The notes under the pieces were generated by a model. The model saw only the letters and a list, made by a program, of their open reading frames with translations. It had not been told where the DNA came from and did no database searches. This document shows positions 24,863 through 32,452 of a stretch of DNA of 64,000 nt, piece after piece. This stretch comes from DATFMH01 sp035267045. Its GTDB lineage: Bacteria; Bacteroidota; Rhodothermia; Balneolales; DATFMH01. Position 1 is the first letter of the stretch. Each line of letters starts with the position of its first letter. The stretch is from the NCBI GenBank assembly GCA_035267045.1, contig DATFMH010000147.1:62001-126000 (forward strand), read 5' to 3'. The translations under genes and the position numbers were made by a program.

Positions 24863-25627
24863 ATGAAAATGACAGGAACGATAATAAATCTGAGTTCTAT
24901 GATACTATTACTTAGTCTGTCTTTGGTAGTAACGCCCCTGGAAGATATTGCATCACCGGCTGAGAATTCAATGAAAACGCCAGCAGTTAATTTCCCACTG
25001 ATTGAATCTGAAAATACAGATTCAAATAAGAATAAACTGCGAAAATCGTCCGTCCCCGCTATAAAGACATCTCCTCAAACTAAAAATGAATATTTCAATC
25101 TTGAGATGATGACCAAACTCGGGCAGCTTATTAGCACTATTGCAGTTATAATATCACTCATATTTGTTGCATTACAAATGCGCCATAATACTAAAACGCT
25201 TCGAATACAAAACTACAGTCGTACGTTAGACAGAATGTCGGCTATGCAAGCTAATATGAGCAGGGATGAAAATTTCATGTTTATTGTTTCAAAAGGAGTC
25301 TTAGATCCATCGGAACTAACTTCTAAACAAAGGATACAGTTTACTTGGGCATTATATGAAATGTTTGGCGCGTTTGAGTTTTTATATCATCAGCGTGAAC
25401 GGGATGCCTTACCTGATGAAGTATGGGAAAGATGGTCATTTACAATAGCATGGTGGTCAACATTTGCCGGAGTTCAAGAATGGTGGGAAGCTAAACCTAC
25501 ACCGTTCAGTGATGATTTTTCTGAATTCGTTGCCAATCTAATATCTACGGCTGATCGCGATAATACAACTTTTCAACGTTGGCAGCGATTTGTCAAGGGG
25601 GTAAATAATACGGGAGATGCAGGATAA
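24863..25627 (+). CDS. Unassigned membrane protein with helical cytoplasmic domain
   Basis: I do not recognise this 254-residue protein with confidence. It has a signal-like hydrophobic start (about residues 8-25), a polar Ser/Asn/Lys-rich stretch, a membrane helix (about 92-112, GQLISTIAVIISLIFVALQM) and then a helical domain starting RHNTKTLRIQNYSRTLDRM. The domain is rich in Trp, with WERWSFTIAWWSTFAGVQEWW near residue 191. Similar HNTK-helix plus Trp-rich domains occur in uncharacterised proteins of many bacteria. It stands alone, with 389 gene-free bases downstream. Confidence 0.6.
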   Translation: MKMTGTIINLSSMILLLSLSLVVTPLEDIASPAENSMKTPAVNFPLIESENTDSNKNKLRKSSVPAIKTSPQTKNEYFNLEMMTKLGQLISTIAVIISLIFVALQMRHNTKTLRIQNYSRTLDRMSAMQANMSRDENFMFIVSKGVLDPSELTSKQRIQFTWALYEMFGAFEFLYHQRERDALPDEVWERWSFTIAWWSTFAGVQEWWEAKPTPFSDDFSEFVANLISTADRDNTTFQRWQRFVKGVNNTGDAG

Positions 25628-26016
25628 TGAATGAGGTTAAAGTGGATGGTTCTGAGACTTTCTAAAATGAGTTATGGAAGGTTCTTAAACTTATACAAAG
25701 TAATACTTTTCTGTACATATCCGGCATATCATCAAATGAATATAAAGTAGCAATACTTAAAATAAGGGGTATGGTAATCCCTAAATATCAATGCTTTACT
25801 AAAAATAATAATACCTTTACCACTAAATGTATCGCTTTACCACAAATACAATTCTATAAGCATTAACAGTATGTATTATAATTACCAGAAGGCAACAATA
25901 TGCAGCCTTATAAAGCATTGTTAATAATAATTATGCTTGCGGGTTTATAATAGTGTTGCTGACAGAGGTTTGTTCAAAATGAACATATAAATAATCAGAA
26001 CAAAAGGTAAAAAATC
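25628..26016. other. Gene-free spacer upstream of a small secreted protein
   Basis: The 389 AT-rich bases hold three phased direct repeats (25794-25854, annotated separately). They also hold a 16-codon hydrophobic frame at 25900-25950 and a small hairpin TGTTC-AAAAT-GAACA at 25971-25985, about 30 bases before the next ATG. No tRNA or longer frame is present, and no clear terminator follows the upstream gene. Confidence 0.55.
25794..25854 (+). repeat. Three helically phased direct repeats (candidate regulator site)
   Basis: CTTTAC starts at 25794, 25815 and 25835. The second and third units agree further (CTTTACCAC, then AAAT with one base between in one copy). Spacings of 21 and 20 bases are close to two DNA turns, as in sites bound by response regulators such as LytTR- or PhoB-type proteins. 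The array ends about 160 bases before the ATG at 26017. Confidence 0.4.
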
Positions 26017-26394
26017 ATGATTAAGAGAGCATTTTTTTCAACGTTACTTCTTACGCTTATTGTTGGATTCACATACATGAACAGCAATGCACAGGCAACT
26101 GAAACAAACACTAAAGCCGCCACTCTGAAAGGGATGGTAGTAGATGCATCAAGTGGTAATCCTATTGCTGATATCGAAGTTCAGCTTAAAGGCACTGATA
26201 ATTCTACAATGACCGATTCTACCGGATATTTCGAATTTACTGATCTGGAAGCCGGAAGTTTTACACTTTATGTAGACGCCGATGGTTATAAAGAATACGA
26301 ACAAACCGTCGATTTAACGGAAGAAGGAGCCCAAGTAACTATAAAACTTGAGCAGGCGATGAACGATGACGAAGAAGATTCAAGTCATAAATAG
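26017..26394 (+). CDS. Small secreted carboxypeptidase-regulatory-like domain protein
   Basis: This 125-residue protein has a signal peptide with cleavage probably after SNAQA (about residue 28). One beta-sandwich domain of the carboxypeptidase-regulatory-like/CNA-B type follows (about 36-112: LKGMVVDASSGNPIADIEV, GTDNSTMTDSTGYFEF, GYKEYEQTVDL). It ends in an acidic tail, NDDEEDSSHK. The domain alone has no catalytic residues; in Bacteroidetes relatives it is usually found at the front of TonB receptors, as in the gene at 28322. A free-standing copy may bind a partner or the cell envelope. A bidirectional terminator follows. Confidence 0.8.
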   Translation: MIKRAFFSTLLLTLIVGFTYMNSNAQATETNTKAATLKGMVVDASSGNPIADIEVQLKGTDNSTMTDSTGYFEFTDLEAGSFTLYVDADGYKEYEQTVDLTEEGAQVTIKLEQAMNDDEEDSSHK

Positions 26395-26410
26395 GTTTTA
26401 ATCACAGGAT

Positions 26411-26447
26411 AAAAAAAGGCCGTCTATAAGGATGGCCTTTTTTTATT
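26411..26447. terminator. Bidirectional terminator between convergent genes
   Basis: A run of seven A residues, then GGCCGTC (26418-26424) pairing with GATGGCC (26431-26437, one G-T wobble), then seven T residues. The A-run and T-run let it act on both strands, for the small secreted protein and for ggt. Confidence 0.9.
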
Positions 26448-26455
26448 TATAGATA

Positions 26456-28171
26456 TCAATAACCGGCTGTGTAATTTTCGCCACGAGGATCTGCTCCACC
26501 GCTTCGCTCGCCATTAGCTAATATCCGGATGCAATCCGCCTCTCCCACGTAACGTGACCTTCTTGATAAATGATGACCCATCTTATTGAGTATCTTTTTG
26601 GTATCGTTTGTGAAAGAATAGGGATCATAAAAAATTTGATCGGGATACCACTGATTGTGTACTCTCGGAGCCGCAACAGCCTGTTGTACATTCATTCCAA
26701 AATCAGCGATATTCATAAAAACCTGTAATACGGTTGTAATAATTGTTGACCCACCCGGGCTTCCAACTACCATATTAAGTTTACCGTTTTTAGTGACAAT
26801 AGTAGGAGTCATGCTGCTAAGCATTCTTTTATGAGGTTGAATTGCATTTGCTTCTCCGCCTAAAAGGCCATACATATTGGGCACACCCGGCTTGGCGGAA
26901 AAATCATCCATTTCGTTATTCAGTAAAAAACCGGCTCCGGTTACACTGACGTGTGACCCGAATCCGCCGTTGAGCGTATAAGTTACAGAGACTGCATTTC
27001 CTTCTGAATCTACAATAGAAAAATGTGTCGTTTCCGTTGACTCGTGGTAGTGGGGTGGGACTTTGCCATGAGAAACCTCAGAACTTCTTGTTGCATGTTG
27101 CCAGCTAAATGTACTCATTCGTTTTTTCAGGTACGATTGGCTGGTTAAATATTTGATAGGCATATGAACAAAAGAAGGATCACCAAGATAATACGCTCTA
27201 TCGGCATAAACACGTCGTTCTGCCTCCGTCATTAGATGGATATATTTTGCTGAATTAAAGCCATAGCGACGAATTTTGTAAGGTTTAATCATATTTAATA
27301 TCTGTTTAATCGCTACTCCGCCACTACTGGGTGGGGCCATCATATAAAGATTATAATCATCATATTGAGCTTTTATGGGCTTCCGCCAGATACTATGATA
27401 ATTTTTTAAGTCTTTGAGTGTAATAAGGCCATGCTGCTTTTTCATTTCTTTAACGATCAGGTCGGCTGTACGCCCCGAATAAAAACCGGCACGGCCTTTA
27501 TCAGCGATTAATTTCAGTGTGTTAGCCAGGTCTGTCTGCTTAAAAAGATCGCCTTCATGATAGAGGGTTGAATCCGGTTTAGTGAAATATTGAGATGATC
27601 CTTTGTATCGTAAAAATTTATTTCGATAATAGTTCAGAGCCTTAGCATTATTATAACTAAGGCGATATCCATTTTGGGCATACCGGATTGCAGGGGCCAT
27701 ATCTTTTTCCAGTGAGAGTTTCCCATATTTCCTGACAGCATTTATCATTCCGTCAACCGTACCCGGGACTCCAACGGCAAGGGCTCCTTCACGGCTCAAG
27801 TTTTTTATTACATTCCCGTTTTTATCCTGATACATTGTCCTGCTTGCACCGGCCGGTGCTGTTTCTCTGAAATCAAGTGTATTTACATCACCATTGGATA
27901 AACGAACAACCATAAAACCTCCTCCGCCAATATTTCCGGCTTCGGGATAAGTGACAGCAAGGGTAAAACAAACGGCAGCAGTAGCATCAATGGCATTACC
28001 ACCTTCTTTCATGACCTCAATACCCGCTTCTGACGCTTCTTTTGTGGCGCTTACCACGATTGCTTTTTTGTACGTTTTTGGGATGCCTACCTGAGCATAT
28101 GCAAGAGAATAAAATAAAAGAGATGCAAATAGGATTAGAGTTGATGTAATAAGCTTTTTTAATGCATTCAT
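26456..28171 (-). CDS. ggt: Gamma-glutamyltransferase
   Basis: The 571-residue precursor carries a signal peptide (to about residue 26) and is cut into two subunits in the periplasm. The small subunit starts at catalytic Thr381 in TETTHFSIVDSEGNAVSVTY. The large subunit has GGNAIDATAAVCF, GGGGFMVVR and FRETAPA with the substrate-binding Arg. The end has VVGSPGGSTIITTVLQVFMN. The enzyme removes the gamma-glutamyl group from glutathione and related peptides. The length is normal for the family. It ends at a bidirectional terminator and is 150 bases downstream of the TonB receptor, which has its own terminator. Confidence 0.96.
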   Translation of the reverse strand: MNALKKLITSTLILFASLLFYSLAYAQVGIPKTYKKAIVVSATKEASEAGIEVMKEGGNAIDATAAVCFTLAVTYPEAGNIGGGGFMVVRLSNGDVNTLDFRETAPAGASRTMYQDKNGNVIKNLSREGALAVGVPGTVDGMINAVRKYGKLSLEKDMAPAIRYAQNGYRLSYNNAKALNYYRNKFLRYKGSSQYFTKPDSTLYHEGDLFKQTDLANTLKLIADKGRAGFYSGRTADLIVKEMKKQHGLITLKDLKNYHSIWRKPIKAQYDDYNLYMMAPPSSGGVAIKQILNMIKPYKIRRYGFNSAKYIHLMTEAERRVYADRAYYLGDPSFVHMPIKYLTSQSYLKKRMSTFSWQHATRSSEVSHGKVPPHYHESTETTHFSIVDSEGNAVSVTYTLNGGFGSHVSVTGAGFLLNNEMDDFSAKPGVPNMYGLLGGEANAIQPHKRMLSSMTPTIVTKNGKLNMVVGSPGGSTIITTVLQVFMNIADFGMNVQQAVAAPRVHNQWYPDQIFYDPYSFTNDTKKILNKMGHHLSRRSRYVGEADCIRILANGERSGGADPRGENYTAGY

Positions 28172-28260
28172 AATGTAATTTGCGATGTTAAAAATCCATT
28201 TATGGCGTATACCGGCATAAATTAAGATATAACCGGTTTCTATATAAACGTAAACTGTAT

Positions 28261-28301
28261 AAAAAAGAGATAGTCTTCAGAGTTTAACCAAAGACTATCT
28301 C
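28261..28301 (-). terminator. Terminator of the TonB receptor gene
   Basis: An 11-bp perfect stem (GAGATAGTCTT 28267-28277 with AAGACTATCTC 28291-28301) has a 13-base loop. On the minus strand it is followed by six T residues (A-run 28261-28266). Confidence 0.9.
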
Positions 28302-28321
28302 AATTTCATGAAATGTTTATT

Positions 28322-31042
28322 TTAAAGGTTCAGGGTCAATCGTGCATAGTAATAAGCACCATTAAAACCAAAGGGGGATATCCCTGTGTATTGGAATATT
28401 CCATGATATGAATTTTGATCTATAACCTTGTCAGGATAAACATTAAACAGATTTTCAGCACCCAGGCCAAAACTGACCTTGTTAGTTATTGCATAGGATG
28501 CGTCGAGATCGGTTAACCATTTGGCGCTGAATGTTTGATCATTCGCCGGGTTATTACTCCAGTTGGTAACTTTACCGAATCTTGTATTTTTGAGCGTAAG
28601 GTTAAGCTTTTTGTATGTGTATGCTGCGGTTATGTTCACATTGGTTCTTGGCTGGGCTACAGTCAACAGATCCTGTGCCGAACGATCAAGTATTTTCACA
28701 TTAAGACTGGCTAATTGAGGAGGCGTTTTATCTATATGGGTGATTTTAGTGGTATTGATATTAAAAGCGCCTGTCAAGCGAAGTATGCCGCTTGATCCGA
28801 GTGATAAACCATAATGTGTTACTACATCTAATCCTTCCGTTGAAGTGTTGGCAGCATTGGTGAAATAACGTCCACCGGTGACACCGTGTAATCCACGGCT
28901 GTCAAGTAACTGCTGAACAGATGAACCGATAAAATTAGAAGACAAAACAACACGGTCTTTGATATTAATATGATAGTAATCGACCGTCATGGAAAAATTA
29001 TCACCTGGTGTTAATGTGAAACCACCACTGAAGTTAACAGATTTTTCAGGTTTTAAAGGTTTGGAACCAAGTGCTTTTGCTCCGGGACCTTCAACCGGGA
29101 ATGTTCGGATTTCATATGGTGATCCATTGATAAATACCGTTGCGGTGGTTGAGTACCACGCTTGTTGCAATTGTGGTGCCTTAAAACCGTTACTGAACGA
29201 ACCACGCAGAGCCAAAACGTTATTTAACTCATAACGTGCCGTCGCTTTCCCGATTAACGTAGAACCGAAATCATTATAATGCTCAAAACGGCCGGCAGCA
29301 GTGATCAGGAATTTATCGATGTAATTATTTTCTACATCAGCATAAAGAGCAAAATTGTTTCTGGATTGATTCGTGGCATCACTTGGGCGGAAACCAGGAA
29401 AAACCTGTGATCCAATTGACGGTTGTTGACCCTGATTCGGGCCGTCCAGAATTTTTACTCCGCCATCAGCATATGAAGCTTTCTCTCCGGCGTGTATTTG
29501 ATAGTTATCAATACGAAATTCACTACCGAATGCAACACTCACCTTATGGCTTGTACTGATATTATAATCCTTCGATAAATCAAGATTCAGGGAGTTTTCA
29601 TTTAGGAATAGGGTACCCGCATTGAATTTAGTCTGACTCTTGGCACCGTATGAAGTATTCAGACTATGGTCCACGCCAAAATTAAATGAGTTATGCCCAT
29701 ACGTATTACTTATATCCCATGCCCAACCCGAAGAGGATGCACCTTTTACACCAACGGCAACAGATCCATCAAAGACCGTTGAATGAATAAGCGGTAGGAA
29801 TCCATCAGGATAAATGGCACGGACATCTCTGTTGTCAAGTGCTCTGCGATAAAAACCACCTGATTTAACGTCGCGATAGCCTAATCCGCCAAAAGTATAA
29901 AAATGGGTGCTGCCGTTTATGGGAATTGAACTGTTGAACATAAAGTTACCGTTTTTAGATACGGGATCACCAACATGGAAATTATGCCTGTTAAACGAAG
30001 CTTCACGTGGATCCTGGCTCACCTGATTTGGATCGCCGGAAAATGTCGGATTACCATTGGCATCTTTACCAAAATATTGCTGACGTGGGTCGATACCTGC
30101 ACGGTTTGTACTTCCCCTGCCACGGTATTCAGCAGTCATATTCAAATATCCACCGTTACCGATTGAGGTTCCATAATTGATATCACCATCAATAGTTTTA
30201 CCGTCACCTTTGCTTGTTTGTCCTGTTTTTGTGGATACTGTGAATCCACTATCCTTCTTCAGAATAATATTTATAACGCCCGAAATGGCATCTGAACCAT
30301 ATTGCGCCGCTGCACCATCGCGTAATATTTCAATGCGCTGAATGGCGCTGGCAGGAATGGCATTCAGGTCAACGCCGGCTTCACCACGGCCAACACTACC
30401 ATTAACATTAACCAATGCACTTGTATAACGTCTTTTACCATTAACCAACACCAATAATTCACCAGGACCGAGGCCCCGCAGGGTTGCCGGACGTACGGCA
30501 TCAGTACCATCCGTTACGCTTGGTCGTGGAAAGTTAAATGATGGTGCCAGGGACTGGATAATCTGACTGGTCTCAGACAGACCTGTTGCTTGAATGGATT
30601 GTGTGTTTAGTACATCAATGGGAACCGCAGATTTTATTACAGTTCGATTTTTACGACGTGCTCCGACAACTACAGCTTCATCCATTCCAATAAGATTTGG
30701 TTTCATGGAAACGTTCAAACTGAGTGTTTGACCGGAAGACACTGTAACTTTTTTATTTACAGTATTATAGCCAATAAAGCTGATTCTTAATGTATAATCA
30801 CCTGCCGGCAATTCAAGTTTGTAGGTTCCGTCTTTATAATCAGAACTCGTCCCTTGGTTTGTTCCCATTACAAATATATTGACCCCTCCAAGAGGGTCTC
30901 CACTATTGTTATCCGTTATTTTACCTTTAATCCCCCCGTTTTGTTGGGCCATAGAATAGCGTGGAATAATAAAAACCAGACAACATATAAGTATAAAGAT
31001 GTGCGACAGACACAGGGTTTTCCTGGTAGCTCTGTTTTTCAT
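28322..31042 (-). CDS. TonB-dependent outer-membrane receptor
   Basis: The protein has 906 residues from the ATG at 31042, which has GGAG 8 bases upstream; a TTG two codons earlier is unlikely. Order: signal peptide (to about 33), carboxypeptidase-regulatory-like domain (about 38-115), plug domain (about 130-265, with IEILRDGAAAQYGSDAISGVI) and a long beta-barrel. The plug carries the usual GLGPGELLVLVNGKRR text. The closest pattern is the large general TonB receptor group, not SusC, because no SusD gene follows. The ligand is unknown; siderophore or peptide uptake are options. The chain ends RLTLNL, without the usual terminal aromatic residue. Confidence 0.93.
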   Translation of the reverse strand: MKNRATRKTLCLSHIFILICCLVFIIPRYSMAQQNGGIKGKITDNNSGDPLGGVNIFVMGTNQGTSSDYKDGTYKLELPAGDYTLRISFIGYNTVNKKVTVSSGQTLSLNVSMKPNLIGMDEAVVVGARRKNRTVIKSAVPIDVLNTQSIQATGLSETSQIIQSLAPSFNFPRPSVTDGTDAVRPATLRGLGPGELLVLVNGKRRYTSALVNVNGSVGRGEAGVDLNAIPASAIQRIEILRDGAAAQYGSDAISGVINIILKKDSGFTVSTKTGQTSKGDGKTIDGDINYGTSIGNGGYLNMTAEYRGRGSTNRAGIDPRQQYFGKDANGNPTFSGDPNQVSQDPREASFNRHNFHVGDPVSKNGNFMFNSSIPINGSTHFYTFGGLGYRDVKSGGFYRRALDNRDVRAIYPDGFLPLIHSTVFDGSVAVGVKGASSSGWAWDISNTYGHNSFNFGVDHSLNTSYGAKSQTKFNAGTLFLNENSLNLDLSKDYNISTSHKVSVAFGSEFRIDNYQIHAGEKASYADGGVKILDGPNQGQQPSIGSQVFPGFRPSDATNQSRNNFALYADVENNYIDKFLITAAGRFEHYNDFGSTLIGKATARYELNNVLALRGSFSNGFKAPQLQQAWYSTTATVFINGSPYEIRTFPVEGPGAKALGSKPLKPEKSVNFSGGFTLTPGDNFSMTVDYYHINIKDRVVLSSNFIGSSVQQLLDSRGLHGVTGGRYFTNAANTSTEGLDVVTHYGLSLGSSGILRLTGAFNINTTKITHIDKTPPQLASLNVKILDRSAQDLLTVAQPRTNVNITAAYTYKKLNLTLKNTRFGKVTNWSNNPANDQTFSAKWLTDLDASYAITNKVSFGLGAENLFNVYPDKVIDQNSYHGIFQYTGISPFGFNGAYYYARLTLNL

Positions 31043-31544
31043 ATACAAACTCCGTTAGTTAAAAAAGACATTAATTAATGCACTCCCCTCCACCTACTTT
31101 TTACAATATTTACAGATAAGAAGTTGTTAAAAGGTGAAAATAATATATGGTTATATATGCATTTGAAGTTAAGTCAACAGACAGTTTTTGGATTCGGATA
31201 AGAGGTAAAAAAGATGGGCTATTTAATTTATATAAGTGTCTATTTTTTTATCATATAGATTATTACTGCTAATAATGTACTTATAGGAATAGTTATAAAA
31301 ATAAATAACGCGTTTTGCCATCATTTTGAAATGAAGACACATAGGTAAGATGAATATACGACCTAATAATATTCAATGATATCAATAATTTATATAGATG
31401 ATAGTATGAGGATTCAGTAGTTCGATGAAAAGTTATGCTGAAAAATCGAATAACATTTGGATGTATGTATTACATTTCTAATTGTAAATAATGTAAATGG
31501 TCAATTTGGGAAAATGTGAAAGTAACTGATCTAAATATCGATCG
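31043..31544. other. Gene-free spacer upstream of the TonB receptor
   Basis: The 502 bases have no coding frame, tRNA or riboswitch that I can support. A cobalamin riboswitch was looked for because of the receptor, and its B12-box sequence was not seen. A 7-bp inverted repeat TTACATT/AATGTAA lies at 31470-31496 near the end of xerD, without a T-run. Confidence 0.5.
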
Positions 31545-32450
31545 CTATGCTCTGGGATGATACTTCTTGTGAATTTTATGTAAGTACGACCGGTCGACAT
31601 GGGTGTAAATCTCAGTTGTTAATATCGAGACATGGCCTAACATTTCCTGAACTGCTCTTAAATCAGCTCCGCCTTCGAGCAAGTGTGTGGCAAAAGAATG
31701 ACGAAAAATATGAGGATAGACTTTCTTTGTTATTCCCGCATCTTTAGCTGCCTGATTGACAATATTCCAAATACTCATTCGGGAAATGGGGCCGCCTCTC
31801 TGATTTAAAAAAACACGGTTCATGGATTTCTCGTTGTTAACAAAAAAAAGTGGCCGTGCTTTTTGCAGATATTTTTTTATAGTGTTCTGTGCTATTTCAC
31901 CAATAGGAATAAGGCGTTCCTTGCTACCTTTACCGATAACTTTAATGAAACCGATTTGGAAATAAAGCTGGTCTAATTGTAGATTGACTAATTCACTTAC
32001 ACGCATACCGGTGCCATACAAACTTTCAAGAATTGCCACATCTCTCATTCCCGCGGGATTTGAAATATCGGGGGTATCCAAAATCCGCCGTACTTCTTCT
32101 GTGTTTAAAACTTCCGGCAGTTTTTTACTGAGTTTGGGTAGTTCCACGAGTTCGGCGGGATTAGCTAAACTATAGCCTTCTACCACAATGAATTCATGGA
32201 AACTGCGGATGCTTGATATATTTCTGGCTATCGTTGTAACAGCAAGCTCTGTTGCTATTAATTCTTCAAGATACATCTCGATATGACGCAGGGCAACGGC
32301 TCCCAAATCATCAATCTTAAGGGTTTCTGACAGAAAACGTAAGTATCTGTTAAGATCGTTTTCGTATGCAGCCAGAGAATTATCGGCTAATCCTTTTTCG
32401 AGCCGTAAGAATTGTAGATAAAGCTGGAATTCCCTTTGAAATGGTTGCAT
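31545..32450 (-). CDS. xerD: XerC/XerD-type tyrosine recombinase
   Basis: The 301-residue recombinase resolves chromosome dimers at dif. It has an N-terminal SAM-like DNA-binding domain (about 1-90) and a catalytic domain with the full set: Arg in GTGMRVSEL, Lys in IGKGSKERLIPI, His and Arg in HIFRHSFATHL, His in LGHVSILTTE and Tyr in IYTHV. The length is normal. It is the last gene of a minus-strand run, 2 bases after the PgpH-like gene, so it is a housekeeping copy and not part of an integron or phage. XerC and XerD cannot be told apart by eye. Confidence 0.93.
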   Translation of the reverse strand: MQPFQREFQLYLQFLRLEKGLADNSLAAYENDLNRYLRFLSETLKIDDLGAVALRHIEMYLEELIATELAVTTIARNISSIRSFHEFIVVEGYSLANPAELVELPKLSKKLPEVLNTEEVRRILDTPDISNPAGMRDVAILESLYGTGMRVSELVNLQLDQLYFQIGFIKVIGKGSKERLIPIGEIAQNTIKKYLQKARPLFFVNNEKSMNRVFLNQRGGPISRMSIWNIVNQAAKDAGITKKVYPHIFRHSFATHLLEGGADLRAVQEMLGHVSILTTEIYTHVDRSYLHKIHKKYHPRA

Positions 32451-32452
32451 GT

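Noticed and set aside
31470..31496. A terminator for xerD
   Set aside because: The 7-bp inverted repeat TTACATT/AATGTAA has a long AT-rich loop and no T-run on the minus strand.
31043..31544. A cobalamin or other riboswitch upstream of the TonB receptor
   Set aside because: No B12-box or other conserved riboswitch core was seen in these bases.
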